64,000 bases of DNA from Kibdelosporangium philippinense (GTDB lineage Bacteria > Actinomycetota > Actinomycetes > Mycobacteriales > Pseudonocardiaceae): positions 1,034,501 through 1,098,500 of the forward strand of contig NZ_JAJVCN010000004.1 of the NCBI RefSeq assembly GCF_021390435.2, given 5' to 3'. Shown piece after piece: positions 17,267-26,084 of the stretch. How positions within the stretch are numbered: position 1 is the first letter of the stretch; each line of letters opens with the position of its first letter. The notes beneath the pieces were generated by a model. That model was not told the DNA's origin, ran no database searches, and saw only the letters and a list, made by a program, of their open reading frames with translations. The position numbers and the translations under genes were made by a program.

Positions 17267-19603
17267 TTACGGCCTAACAGTGACGCTCTGGCCGGGGCGC
17301 AGGCGAATGTTCTTGCGCCACGAGCCGAACTGCACCACGGTGTCGGTGCCGGTGGTGCTGTGGATGGTCGCGCTCGTGACCTTCCCGTCGCGCCAGGAGA
17401 CGTCGACCGTGAAGCCGCCGCGTGCGCCGACACCGGTGATCTTGCCTGTCTTCGCCCACTGCGTTGGCAACGCTGGCAGCAGCTCGATCAGACCGGGCCG
17501 CGAGTACACCAGCATCTCGATCATCGCCGCGGCGCCGCCGAAGTTGGCGTCGATCTGGAAGATCGCGTAGCTACCCTGGCTGTACATGTCGAACAGGTTC
17601 GGCGCGGTGCCGTTCGAATTGCTGACCGACGGGCGCATCACGGTCTGGATCAACTGGTACGCGCGCTCAGAGTCCTTCAACCTTGCCCAGCACAGTGCAC
17701 GCCACGCGCACGCCCAGCCGAAGCTGTCCATGCCGCGTGCGATCAGCTGCTGGCGCACGCCTTCCACCAGCTCCTTCGGGCTGGTGTCGTTCTTGATCCG
17801 GTCGCCGGGGAAGAAGCCGATCAGGCCGGACAGGTGCCGGTGGGTCGTCTCGCCGAGGTTGTCCGGGCTCATCCATTCCTGCAGCCAGCCGGACTTCGGG
17901 CTGACCTCGGGCATGTACAGCTTCTCCTGCAGCCCGGCGATGGTCTGCGCGTACGCCCGGTCCATGTTCAGGATCGTGCTCGCCGCACGGAAGTGCTCGA
18001 ACAGGTCCCAGCACAGTTCCTGCGCGTAGGTGATGCCGATCGCGTCCTGCGGGCCGTGCTCCGGCGACCAGTCTTTGTCGGCGACCAGCTTCTGGCGCAC
18101 CGGGTCCATGATCAGGCGGTGCTCCCAGAACTCGCACGCGCCCTTGAGCAGCGGGTAGATCTTCGCCAGGTACGCGCGGTCCTGCGTGTACTCGTAGTGC
18201 TCCCACAGCGAGTTGCAGATCCAGGCGTTGCCGCCGGAGTTCCACCACCAGCCGGAGCCGCCGTAGATGTTCGTCGAGTACGCCACCGCCCAGCCGCCGA
18301 CTTTGCCGGAGCTGTTGCGGAACCTGTTGCGCGGATCGAGGAACAGTTCCTGCGTCGTCTTGGTCCAGCCGGGCAGCTGCGCGACGCAGTAGTCCGCGAA
18401 TGGTTCGAAGCAGTCCGACAGACCCGCGCGGTCGGAGAGCCAGTAGTTCATCTGGACGTTGACGTCGGTGTGGTAGTCGGCCATCCAGTCGGGCGTGTTG
18501 TTGTGCACCCACAGGCCCTGCAGGTTCAGCGGCAGGTTGTCGCGTGAACCGGTGATCATCAGGTACCGGCCGAACTGGAGGTAGCTGGCTTCGAGCTCAG
18601 GGTCGGCGGCCGCGCCCGGCGTGCCGCGGACGACCAGTCGCGACCAGGTGTCCATCGACTTCTGCCGACGGGACGACTGTCCGAGGTTGACCGTCATGCG
18701 GTTGTACAACGACTGGTAGTCGCGGACGTGCGTGGCGAGCAACGCGTCACCGGACGCTTTGAGCGCCTTCGCCGCTTTGTCGCGCGCGATCGCCAATGGG
18801 TCGGCGGCCGCGTTCATATATCCGATTTCGTATCTGGGGATGTAGTTCGTTCCGCCGCTGATGACGATGACGACTTCGGCGCAGTCGGTGAACGTGACCT
18901 GGTCGTCCTTCAGCCCGATCTGGCCGCCCTTGCTCATCGCCTGGACTACTGCGGCGTACTTCAGGCCGTTGTCGAGTTTGCCGCTGATCGTGCCGTTGAC
19001 GGTCGGCTCGTTGTGCGTGCCCGTGAGCGAGATGGTTCCGGTGTGCGTGCCGCGGCCGTTGCGCGTCAGGCGCATGACGATCACGTCGTCCGGGTGGCTC
19101 GAATAGACCTCGCGCCGATATTTCGTGCCTTTGTACTCGTAGGTCGAGGTCACGATGCCGTTGCTGATGTCCAGCGCGCGGCGGTACTTCGTGATCACGT
19201 TCGGCGTGTGCTCGGGGATGGACACAGCGGCCTGCGTCAGCACGTTGAACGTGCCGAAGTGGACACGTTCGTACGGGAACTGGCCGTCGTTGTCGAGCAC
19301 GTCGTTCTTGTCACCGGCCCACAGCGAGACATCGGTGACGTAGAAGGAGTCGCTCGCGGGATTGCCTCCGACGAGCGCGCCTAACCGGCCGTTGCCGACG
19401 GGCAGGCCCTGCTCGATGATCCGGCTTTCGACCGCGGGCGCGAGGTGGAAGAAGGTGGTGGCGTCCTCATCGGACACCAGTTGGACCGAAGCCGGACGGT
19501 CGACGACCTCGGCCTGGGCGGTGAATGTCCGCAGCCCGCCGATCGCGGCTCCGGCGCCGAGCGCGCTGCCGGCTTTGAGAATGGTGCGGCGGGTGTGCGA
19601 CAT
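17267..19603 (-). CDS. secreted GH95-family alpha-L-fucosidase-like glycoside hydrolase
   Basis: A 778-aa protein with a twin-arginine signal (HTRRTILKAGSALGAGAAIGG, residues 3-23). The N-terminal beta-sandwich has GLPVGNGRLGALVGG, the GH95 entry motif, and DVSLWAG. The (alpha/alpha)6 barrel includes NLPLNLQGLWVHNNTPDWMADYHTDVNVQMNYW (in pieces), DWSPEHGPQD and DANFGGAAAMIEML. GH95 enzymes release L-fucose or L-galactose from glycans. Export by Tat suggests folding in the cytoplasm. The segment at 18811-18840 is one of the AT-rich ATCNGAT tracts and brings AGA and TAT codons. Confidence 0.9.
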   Translation of the reverse strand: MSHTRRTILKAGSALGAGAAIGGLRTFTAQAEVVDRPASVQLVSDEDATTFFHLAPAVESRIIEQGLPVGNGRLGALVGGNPASDSFYVTDVSLWAGDKNDVLDNDGQFPYERVHFGTFNVLTQAAVSIPEHTPNVITKYRRALDISNGIVTSTYEYKGTKYRREVYSSHPDDVIVMRLTRNGRGTHTGTISLTGTHNEPTVNGTISGKLDNGLKYAAVVQAMSKGGQIGLKDDQVTFTDCAEVVIVISGGTNYIPRYEIGYMNAAADPLAIARDKAAKALKASGDALLATHVRDYQSLYNRMTVNLGQSSRRQKSMDTWSRLVVRGTPGAAADPELEASYLQFGRYLMITGSRDNLPLNLQGLWVHNNTPDWMADYHTDVNVQMNYWLSDRAGLSDCFEPFADYCVAQLPGWTKTTQELFLDPRNRFRNSSGKVGGWAVAYSTNIYGGSGWWWNSGGNAWICNSLWEHYEYTQDRAYLAKIYPLLKGACEFWEHRLIMDPVRQKLVADKDWSPEHGPQDAIGITYAQELCWDLFEHFRAASTILNMDRAYAQTIAGLQEKLYMPEVSPKSGWLQEWMSPDNLGETTHRHLSGLIGFFPGDRIKNDTSPKELVEGVRQQLIARGMDSFGWACAWRALCWARLKDSERAYQLIQTVMRPSVSNSNGTAPNLFDMYSQGSYAIFQIDANFGGAAAMIEMLVYSRPGLIELLPALPTQWAKTGKITGVGARGGFTVDVSWRDGKVTSATIHSTTGTDTVVQFGSWRKNIRLRPGQSVTVRP

Positions 19604-19614
19604 CGAACAACCCC

Positions 19615-19650
19615 AATCAGATATCGGATATCAGATACGATATGGATCGG
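19615..19650. repeat. ATCNGAT heptad tract before GH95 gene
   Basis: Three consecutive heptads ATCAGAT, ATCGGAT, ATCAGAT, then a degenerate ACGATAT and GGATCGGAT. Starts 12 bp before the GH95 start codon. Same family as tracts at 25714, 36459 and 54757. Confidence 0.75.
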
Positions 19651-19903
19651 ATGATGTCACTGTGGTGATCGGGCCGTCAACGGTCAAACGTCGTAACTCT
19701 ATGTCCCAATCTGGACAGATGTGATCGTAACCGATCACAACCGGTCTGTACTGGCTTGTTTGAGTCAAACCTGCCAAAGATCCAGGTAGATGGCTTGTTT
19801 TCGATGCATAAAAACCTCCGAGTCGGGCATCCGGAGTGTACAAGGCGGTTCCCTACCGACCGGTCGGTCATCGGGTCAATGTCGCCGAATCCAATACGCT
19901 TTG

Positions 19904-19915
19904 ACTTATATAAGT
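19904..19915. promoter_or_regulatory. palindrome overlapping likely ArsR promoter
   Basis: Perfect 12-bp palindrome ACTTATATAAGT directly after TTGA, 14 bp before the preferred ArsR start. Position and form fit autoregulation by an ArsR-type dimer. Confidence 0.5.
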
Positions 19916-19928
19916 GCGGGCCGTTTTA

Positions 19929-20297
19929 ATGGACGGCATGCATGCGTTCGATGTGCTCGGAGACCCGGTGCGGCGCCGGATCCTCGAGCTGCTCGCCGAC
20001 GGGGAACGGGCCGCCGGTGAGATCAGCGCGGTCGTGCAGGAGGAGTTCGGCATCTCGCAGCCGGGCGTCTCCCAGCATTTGCGAGTGCTCAGGGACAACG
20101 GCTTCGCGACCGTCCGCCCGGACGGCACTCGACGGCTCTACTCGGTGGATCCGGAACCGCTGAAGCAGATCGACGTCTGGCTCGACCGTTATCGACGGTT
20201 CTGGACCCAACGCCTCGACGCGCTGGGCACCGAGCTCGCGCGCGGCAAACGCGAACGCCGCGTTGCGGACGACAGGCAACGTCAGGCCGACAACTAG
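19929..20297 (+). CDS. ArsR-family transcriptional regulator
   Basis: A 122-aa ArsR/SmtB-type winged-helix protein: FDVLGDPVRRRILELLADGERAAGEISAVV at the N-terminus, then GISQPGVSQHLRVLRDNGFATVRPDGTRRLYSV as recognition helix and wing. No cysteine metal-binding motif is seen, so it is probably not a metal sensor but resembles the group that often controls growth or stress genes. Start at ATG 19929; the next ATG at 19938 is equally possible. A palindrome overlaps its promoter. The TetR gene follows after 32 bp. Confidence 0.85.
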   Translation: MDGMHAFDVLGDPVRRRILELLADGERAAGEISAVVQEEFGISQPGVSQHLRVLRDNGFATVRPDGTRRLYSVDPEPLKQIDVWLDRYRRFWTQRLDALGTELARGKRERRVADDRQRQADN

Positions 20298-20329
20298 ACT
20301 CCCGGCAGCCGTTCCAGGGAGGTACCGCC

Positions 20330-20908
20330 GTGCCACCGGTCAACCAGCAGCGCCGCGATGCCCTCGCGGACGCCGCCATCGCGATCGTCGCAAGTGAAGG
20401 CAGCCATGGGCTGTCGCATCGATCGGTTGACGAAACGGCCGCAGTGCCCCGCGGCACGACGTCGAACTACTTCCGGTCACGGGACGCGTTGCTCGAAGCG
20501 ACCGTAAAACGCCTCGTCCATCTGCACTTCGCGTGGATCGAGGAGTTGCGCGCCAAACGCGAAGGCGAACTCGACCGCGTCGCGCTCATGGAGATCCTCG
20601 CGCAGGTCCTCGACGAGTCGGTGACCGTCCACAAGGACCGGTACCGCGCGATGATGGAACTTCTGCTGGAGGGCACAAGGCGGCCTGAGCTGCACGCGAC
20701 TCTGGTCGAGACGTTCACGACCGGCGTGCAACTCGTGCACGACGCGCACCGCGCCGACGGTCTCGAATCGACCGACGAACAGATCCACCTGCTGCGGGTG
20801 ATCTACGTCGGAACCCTGTTCAGCTTCATTGTGCTGCCGGAGACCCTGCAGACCATCGGTGCCGCCGAGACCACGATGACGTTGCTGAACACGGTCCTGA
20901 AGCAGTGA
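20330..20908 (+). CDS. TetR-family transcriptional regulator
   Basis: A 192-aa TetR regulator, GTG start preceded by GGGAGG at 8 nt. The helix-turn-helix is AIAIVASEGSHGLSHRSVDETAAVPRGTTSNYFRSRDALL, then a helical sensor domain. A TetR-shaped palindrome (19855-19868) lies upstream of the preceding ArsR gene and may be its site; this is inference. Target genes are not evident. Confidence 0.87.
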   Translation: MPPVNQQRRDALADAAIAIVASEGSHGLSHRSVDETAAVPRGTTSNYFRSRDALLEATVKRLVHLHFAWIEELRAKREGELDRVALMEILAQVLDESVTVHKDRYRAMMELLLEGTRRPELHATLVETFTTGVQLVHDAHRADGLESTDEQIHLLRVIYVGTLFSFIVLPETLQTIGAAETTMTLLNTVLKQ

Positions 20909-20948
20909 CGGCTTTGACCGCTGACCCGTTCCGATATCAGATCCGATT

Positions 20949-21977
20949 TTAGTCGGCGACCGGGAACTCGGCCCGGACACCCAGCAGGCGCACCGGTTTG
21001 CGCAATTCGAACAAGTCGAGCACCTCAAGTGCGGCACGTTCGATCTCCGCCGGTTCACTACTTGGCGACGGCAGCGTAATGCTGCGCGTGTACGTCAGGA
21101 ACGGCGCGAATCTAACCTTCACCGCGACGCGCGCCGCCGGGCGGCCCTCGTCGGCGACATCTTGGGCGACGCGTTTCGCCAGATAGGATATTTCAGATCT
21201 GATATTGGCGTAGTCGCTGATGTTCTCCTGGAACGTCACTTCGCGGCTGCGCGACTTGGCCACGTACGGCGTCGCTTCGACATTCGGGTCACCGGCGCCC
21301 AACGCGAGCGTCCGGTACCACGGGCCCATGTTCGGCCCGAACCGTTTGGCCAACGTGTCCGGATCCGAACGCGCCAACTGTTCGACCGTTTCCAACCCCA
21401 GTTCGAGCAGCTTCTTGGTCGTCTTCGGACCGATGCCCCACAGCGCGTCCACCGGCCGTTTGGCCATCACGGCCACCCAGTTGTCCCTGGTCAGCCGGTA
21501 AACGCCGGCTGGCTTCGCGAAACCGGTGGCGATCTTCGCGCGCAACTTGTTGTCGCCGATGCCGACCGAGCACGACATGCCGGTCTTCGCCGAGACCGCC
21601 TCGCGAATGTCAGCCGCCAGCAATTCCGGATCCTCGGTGCGCGCGCCGACGAACGCTTCATCCCAGCCGATGACCTCGACGATCACGGGAAACTCGCGCA
21701 ATGTGGCCATCACGCGTTCGGACACTTCTTCATACGCGGGAGCGTCACTGGGCAGGAAGATCGCGTCCGGGCACTTTTTGGCAGCCGTCCGCAACGGCAT
21801 CCCCGAATGCACGCCGAACTCCCTGGCCTCGTAGGACGCCGTGGCCACGACTCCGCGTTGCGTCGGGTCGCCCGTCCCGCCGACCACGACCGGCTTGCCC
21901 TTCAGTTCAGGGTGGCGCGCGATCTCGACCGCCGCGAGGAACTGGTCGAGATCGACGTGCAGTACCCAGTCAGCCAT
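20949..21977 (-). CDS. dinB2: Y-family DNA polymerase, DinB2-type
   Basis: About 342-aa translesion polymerase. The active site has HVDLDQFLAAVE near residues 6-17 and GWDEAFVG near residue 104, in place of the usual SIDEAF; the GWDEA form and the ~345-aa length match mycobacterial DinB2 rather than DinB1. The thumb/little finger segment is DALWGIGPKTTKKLLELG and the end VRLLGVRAEF. The C-terminus stops there and lacks a recognisable beta-clamp peptide, as known for DinB2. Start taken at the second ATG (MADWVL). A heptad tract inside the gene (21186-21208) encodes NIRSEISY with AGA, TCT, ATA and TAT codons. Confidence 0.9.
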   Translation of the reverse strand: MADWVLHVDLDQFLAAVEIARHPELKGKPVVVGGTGDPTQRGVVATASYEAREFGVHSGMPLRTAAKKCPDAIFLPSDAPAYEEVSERVMATLREFPVIVEVIGWDEAFVGARTEDPELLAADIREAVSAKTGMSCSVGIGDNKLRAKIATGFAKPAGVYRLTRDNWVAVMAKRPVDALWGIGPKTTKKLLELGLETVEQLARSDPDTLAKRFGPNMGPWYRTLALGAGDPNVEATPYVAKSRSREVTFQENISDYANIRSEISYLAKRVAQDVADEGRPAARVAVKVRFAPFLTYTRSITLPSPSSEPAEIERAALEVLDLFELRKPVRLLGVRAEFPVAD

Positions 21978-22001
21978 GGGCATGCGGTCAGTATCGCGTG
22001 A

Positions 22002-22964
22002 TCACCCCGCGTGCCGCAGGAACAGCTGGCCCATCGCGCGGACGTAGTCCTTCAGTTCTGGCGGCTGGACCACCTCGAACTCGGCGCCGATCACGCCGAC
22101 GACCATCGTCGGCCACTCGAACGAGTCGACCTTCATGATCAAGCGGCATGTCTCGTCGGTGATCGGCTCGACGGTTCCCCAATGCGCCACGTTTTCCTTG
22201 ACCGTGCTGGCCGGAGCCTTGATTTCGAAGATCGCCTCGTACTGCGTCGGCCGCTGGTTCAATCGATCGCGGACGAACGCACCCGCGTCGCCGCCCGGCA
22301 GGTCGCGTTGCCGGAACCGCGCACCGGTCGGTTTCGGGTCGACCATCCGATCGGCTCGGAACGTTCGCCAGTCGTGCCGTTCCACATCCCACGCGACCAG
22401 GTACCACCGGCGCCCCAACGAAACCAGCCGATGCGGTTCGACGTGCCGCTTGGACTCGTCGCCGTCATACGTGGTGTAGCCGAATCGCAGACGTTCGTCA
22501 TCACGGCAGGACGACGCGATCACCGTCAACGACATCGCGTCGACGGTCGCGTTCGTGTTGGCCCCGCCCCAGAACGTCGGCACGGTATAGCTGCGCAGCG
22601 CCTCGACCCTGCGCCGCAGCCGTGGCGGCATCACCTGGATAACCTTGGTCAACGCCCGCATGGACGTCTCTTCGATGCCGTCGACCGCGCCGCCCGCGGC
22701 TGTCCGCAATCCGACCGCGATCGCCACCGCTTCTTCGTCGTCGAGCAGCAACGGCGGCATGGCCGCGCCTGACTGAAGTTGGTATCCACCCGCGACGCCC
22801 CGGTTGGCGTCGACTGGGTAACCCAGCTCCCGCAACCGGTCGACGTCGCGTCTGAGTGTTCGTTGACTGACCTCGAGCCGGTCAGCCAGTTCGCTGCCCG
22901 GCCAGAACCGATGGGTCTGCAACAGGGACAGCAGTCGCAGCATCCGTGCACTTGTGTTCGCCAT
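22002..22964 (-). CDS. HTH-WYL transcriptional regulator
   Basis: A 320-aa regulator: N-terminal winged helix (MLRLLSLLQTHRFWPGSELADRLEVSQRTLRRDVDRLRELGYPV) and WYL domain (GRRWYLVAWDVERHDWRTFRADRM), with a C-terminal WCX-type extension. The WYL family includes PafB/PafC, but this is the YafY-like single-gene form. Divergent from a drug-type ABC exporter with a palindrome between them, a layout that points to control of that exporter. Confidence 0.88.
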   Translation of the reverse strand: MANTSARMLRLLSLLQTHRFWPGSELADRLEVSQRTLRRDVDRLRELGYPVDANRGVAGGYQLQSGAAMPPLLLDDEEAVAIAVGLRTAAGGAVDGIEETSMRALTKVIQVMPPRLRRRVEALRSYTVPTFWGGANTNATVDAMSLTVIASSCRDDERLRFGYTTYDGDESKRHVEPHRLVSLGRRWYLVAWDVERHDWRTFRADRMVDPKPTGARFRQRDLPGGDAGAFVRDRLNQRPTQYEAIFEIKAPASTVKENVAHWGTVEPITDETCRLIMKVDSFEWPTMVVGVIGAEFEVVQPPELKDYVRAMGQLFLRHAG

Positions 22965-22987
22965 GGATTCAGATTCCCATCCGTTGC

Positions 22988-23002
22988 GGTCAGAAACTGA
23001 CC
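22988..23002. promoter_or_regulatory. palindromic operator between WYL regulator and ABC exporter
   Basis: Perfect inverted repeat GGTCAG-AAA-CTGACC, 23 bp before the regulator start and 24 bp before the exporter start. A plausible site for the WYL regulator. Confidence 0.55.
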
Positions 23003-23026
23003 TGAATGGATTCTAGCGTTGTCCCC

Positions 23027-24016
23027 ATGACCGAAGCGATGATCGAGACAAGCGGACTGACCAGGCACTTCGCCGTTCGCAACGAGACGGTCGAGGCCGT
23101 CAAAGGGCTCGACCTGCGCGTCGAGACCGGAGAGATGGTGGCGCTGCTCGGGCCGAACGGCGCGGGCAAGTCAACCACCCTGCGGATGCTCACCACGCTG
23201 CTGGCGCCCACGTCGGGCACCGCGCGGGTGGCGGGTTTCGACGTCGCGACCGAGCAGCGCGGCGTGCGCAGCCGGATCGGGTACATCGGCCAGGGCAACG
23301 GCGCCGGGCACACCCAGCGCGGCCGTGACGAACTGGTCAGCCAAGGCCGCGCGTACGGCATGAGCGCTTCCGCGGCGCGAGCCCGAGCGGCCGAGCTGAT
23401 CGAGTCGCTGGACCTGGCCGCGGTCGCCGATCGCGTGGTGTCCAACCTATCCGGTGGTCAGCGCCGTAGGCTCGACATCGCGATGGGCCTGATCCACGCG
23501 CCTGCGTTGCTGTTCCTCGACGAACCGTCGACCGGTCTCGACCCGCAGAACCGCGCGAACCTGCAGGAACACATTCAGCGCCTGCGTGCCGACCACGGCA
23601 CGACGATCGTGCTGACCACGCACTACCTCGACGAGGCCGACTCGTTGGCCGAGCGGGTGATCGTGATCGACCACGGCCGCGTGATCGCCGACGACACACC
23701 CGCGCGACTCAAAGCCGAGCACGCCAGCGACCGCATCACCTTGACGTTCGACAACGCCGAGCAGGCCCATCGTGTGACCAAGCACCACGCACTCGGCATA
23801 GCCGAAGGCGCGACCGTGACCCAATTCGGTACTCAGGTTCTGCTCGAAGTGGACGGTGGCGCGCAGATCGCGCCAAAACTGCTGCGCAGCCTCGACGACG
23901 CGTTGATCGACGTTGCCAGCATCGAGGTCACCCGGCCGACGCTCGACGACGTGTTCCTCACCCTGACCGGCCGCAGCCTGCGTGAAGACGTTTCTGTGAA
24001 GGAGAACAAGGCATGA
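23027..24016 (+). CDS. ABC exporter ATPase, daunorubicin-resistance type (DrrA-like)
   Basis: About 329-aa ATPase. Walker A GPNGAGKST near residues 45-53, signature LSGGQRRRLDIAMGL, Walker B LLFLDEP, D-loop GLDP, switch TTHY. The C-terminal extension (IEVTRPTLDDVFLTLTGRSL) is typical of DrrA-type subunits. Start set at ATG 23027 (MTEAMIETSG); an ATG at 23006 is possible and would put the start against the operator. The stop overlaps the permease start as ATGA. Likely exports a lipophilic drug or lipid; probably controlled by the divergent WYL regulator. Confidence 0.9.
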   Translation: MTEAMIETSGLTRHFAVRNETVEAVKGLDLRVETGEMVALLGPNGAGKSTTLRMLTTLLAPTSGTARVAGFDVATEQRGVRSRIGYIGQGNGAGHTQRGRDELVSQGRAYGMSASAARARAAELIESLDLAAVADRVVSNLSGGQRRRLDIAMGLIHAPALLFLDEPSTGLDPQNRANLQEHIQRLRADHGTTIVLTTHYLDEADSLAERVIVIDHGRVIADDTPARLKAEHASDRITLTFDNAEQAHRVTKHHALGIAEGATVTQFGTQVLLEVDGGAQIAPKLLRSLDDALIDVASIEVTRPTLDDVFLTLTGRSLREDVSVKENKA

Positions 24017-24765
24017 CCACCATGACCATGAAGACCAGCCTCGTCACCGACGTTTTCACGGTGTTCGCCCGTGAGTTGCGGCCGGTGCTGCGCAACCCGT
24101 TCTCGGTGATCTTCACGATGGTCCAGCCGCTGTTCTTCCTGGCCCTGTTCGCGCCATTGCTACCAGGAGACTCGTCGCTGCAGTGGTTCGTGCCCGGCAT
24201 TGTCGTGATGTCGTGCCTGTTCGGCGCCTCGGCAACCGGCTCGAACCTGCTGTATGAGATGCAAACCGGTTCGCACGAACGAATGCTGGTCTCGCCGTTG
24301 CGCAGGCCCGCGCTGATCATCGGCCGGGCGCTGAAGGAGATCGTGCCGATGCTGGCGCAGACGACGCTGCTCGTGCTGGTGACGATCCCGTTCGGATTCA
24401 CGCTGAATATCGCGGGAGCCTTGATCGGCTTGGTGATCTTGGCGATCTTCTGCGTCGGCCTCGGTGCGCTGTCGTACACCTTGGCGTTGGCGTCGAAGGA
24501 CCAGGAGTGGATGTTCTGGGGCGTGCAGCAGACATTGTTGTTCCCGCTGTTGCTGCTGGCCGGGATGATGCTGCCCATCGACAACGGACCGGAATGGCTG
24601 CAGACCATGGCGAAGTTCAACCCGCTGACCTACGTGGTCCAAGCGGAACGCCTGCTGTTCAACGGAACCATCGCGTCGGGAACGGTGCTGGCCGGTTTGG
24701 TCGCCGCGGTGGTTGTCGCGGTCGTCGGTCTGCTCGTCGGTACCCGCGCGATGCGCAAGGCCTGA
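24013..24765 (+). CDS. ABC-2 exporter permease (DrrB-like)
   Basis: A 250-aa ABC-2 permease with six hydrophobic segments: VQPLFFLALFAPLL, FVPGIVVMSCLFGAS, the coupling region YEMQTGSHERMLVSPLRRPALIIGR typical of DrrB, and a C-terminal GLVAAVVVAVVGLLVGTRAMRKA. Translationally coupled to the ATPase gene (4-nt overlap). The two form a homodimeric-type exporter in the membrane. Confidence 0.9.
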   Translation: MTTMTMKTSLVTDVFTVFARELRPVLRNPFSVIFTMVQPLFFLALFAPLLPGDSSLQWFVPGIVVMSCLFGASATGSNLLYEMQTGSHERMLVSPLRRPALIIGRALKEIVPMLAQTTLLVLVTIPFGFTLNIAGALIGLVILAIFCVGLGALSYTLALASKDQEWMFWGVQQTLLFPLLLLAGMMLPIDNGPEWLQTMAKFNPLTYVVQAERLLFNGTIASGTVLAGLVAAVVVAVVGLLVGTRAMRKA

Positions 24766-24772
24766 TGGAAAA

Positions 24773-24798
24773 CGCGCCTGTCCTGGGGGTCAGGCGCG
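24773..24798. terminator. bidirectional terminator hairpin
   Basis: Stem CGCGCCTG / CAGGCGCG with a 10-nt loop between convergent genes. A-rich bases precede it (GGAAAA) and CTTTCT follows, so it can act in both directions. Confidence 0.65.
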
Positions 24799-24803
24799 CT
24801 TTC

Positions 24804-25631
24804 TCATGACCACATTCCGCGATGCAGCGCCCACCGGGAAGCGGCGCTGCGCAGCGCCATTGTCATCCGGTTCGTGTGCGCGTCCACTTTGGCCTGCCAA
24901 TACCGCGTCTGCGCGACCGCGAAAAGGTCTATCGCCTCGGGACTTGCCAGCGCCCAACTCGGCACTTTGGCCGCCCACTGCTCCGCGACGTGCGGTGGGT
25001 GTCCGCTGTAGACAAGCCACACCACCCAGCACGCCGCGTCGAGCCACGCCGCGCCGCGCGTCGCCCACGGCCAGTCCACCACGTGCACGCCGTTGGCGTC
25101 GGTGAGCAAGAAGTTGCTCGGGTTCATATCCGAATGCACCAGCGCGTCACCAACGAACGCCGCGGCATCAGACGGATCGTCCAGAAACCGGCACCACCGC
25201 GCTCGCGCCGTCTTGAGCTTGACGCCGTCGGGGCACGCAAGCCGTCCCATCGCCGTGATGCCGTCGACGATCAACGGCAAATCTCGCGAACTTGGGCCGT
25301 AATCGGCGGCACGTCCGGCGATGTGGTCGAACCCGATCAGATCCCAGCCGCCCGCCACGATTCGCCAGCGAACGCTCGGCGCCAGGGGAGCGAGGTGCGG
25401 GCCGATCGCGGCTTCGACGTCCTGCGTCCACCGTTCCTGGTGATCCAGCCGCATGCCTTTGACGAAAATCCGGCCGCTCGCGGTGTCGAGGGTCGCGGCC
25501 AGTTGACAGCTGTATCCCTCGGGCGAGCACATCACGCGGCCGACTGGTCCGGTGCGCTCGGCGACGGCAGCGACTACGTCGTCGGGCAGGTCATCCCACT
25601 CGTAACGTGTCCCCGGTTTCGGCGCGCCCAT
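24804..25631 (-). CDS. aminoglycoside phosphotransferase-like kinase
   Basis: A 275-aa APH/choline-kinase-fold protein. The catalytic loop is ALVHSDMNPSNFLLTD (Asp in HSD, Asn as magnesium ligand) near residues 166-181, and VVDWPWATRG holds the activation-segment Asp. The N-terminal lobe has GRIFVKGM with the likely ATP-binding Lys. These enzymes phosphorylate small molecules including antibiotics and sugars; the substrate is unknown. It stands alone, convergent with the ABC exporter. Confidence 0.82.
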   Translation of the reverse strand: MGAPKPGTRYEWDDLPDDVVAAVAERTGPVGRVMCSPEGYSCQLAATLDTASGRIFVKGMRLDHQERWTQDVEAAIGPHLAPLAPSVRWRIVAGGWDLIGFDHIAGRAADYGPSSRDLPLIVDGITAMGRLACPDGVKLKTARARWCRFLDDPSDAAAFVGDALVHSDMNPSNFLLTDANGVHVVDWPWATRGAAWLDAACWVVWLVYSGHPPHVAEQWAAKVPSWALASPEAIDLFAVAQTRYWQAKVDAHTNRMTMALRSAASRWALHRGMWS

Positions 25632-26084
25632 GGTCGCGCAACATACCGGACCGACGCCAACTTGTAACGCTCTGTCCCGACAGTTGGTGAACCCTTGGCC
25701 GATTTGGAACCAGGTATCCGATATCAGATATCGGATATACCCCGCATTCTGTCATGGTCCGCGGCTGTGGAGTCGGACTGGTAGTCGAGGGCTGCGGCGC
25801 CGTTGCTGTCCTCGCCAGATGCAACTGGCGCTCAAACTGCGGTCCTGAATGTCGGCGCTTGCGCATCCTCATGTGTTTGCCAGCCTCGACCTGTGGTCCC
25901 CATGTCTCAGTTCGGCCGCGCGATTTGCGCGTCTTGAAATGCGGTTTCGTGCTCTCCTTCGGGCGTCTCGCCGTTTGCGCTTCGCGTGTCCGGGCGTTCG
26001 CCGCGTTGTTGGCAACCGCGCCGCCTCTTGACTCCCGCCCTCTCTGCCTCTGTGTCAGACCCGTTGACAGAACTGATCTGGTAG
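25632..26084. other. non-coding interval with a long palindrome
   Basis: No credible gene. It carries the heptad palindrome at 25715-25737 and then about 340 bp with lower GC and no recognisable coding. It lies upstream of a sugar ABC transporter remnant, so the missing 5' part of that gene has been lost here. Confidence 0.5.
25715..25737. repeat. perfect 23-bp heptad palindrome
   Basis: Arms TATCCGATATC and GATATCGGATA around a central A, the cleanest copy of the ATCNGAT family in the window. It stands alone in a non-coding stretch 84 bp upstream of the APH-like start codon. Confidence 0.8.

Larger units (their letters stand above)
19604..19928. other. intergenic control region with several dyads
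   Basis: No gene seen. It holds the heptad tract at 19615-19650 and four further perfect dyads: TGTGATCG-N4-CGATCACA (19720-19739), GTTTGA-G-TCAAAC (19758-19770), ACCGACC/GGTCGGT (19855-19868, the shape of a TetR operator) and ACTTAT/ATAAGT (19904-19915). This density suggests separate control of the GH95 gene, the ArsR gene and perhaps the TetR gene. Confidence 0.6.

Noticed and set aside
17360..18547. 395-codon plus-strand frame opposite the GH95 gene
   Set aside because: Val/Arg/Ala-rich low-complexity product, antisense to a clearly conserved hydrolase.
19720..19739. CRP-like site TGTGA...TCACA
   Set aside because: The half-sites are 10 bp apart, not the 6 bp of CRP sites; kept only as a generic dyad.
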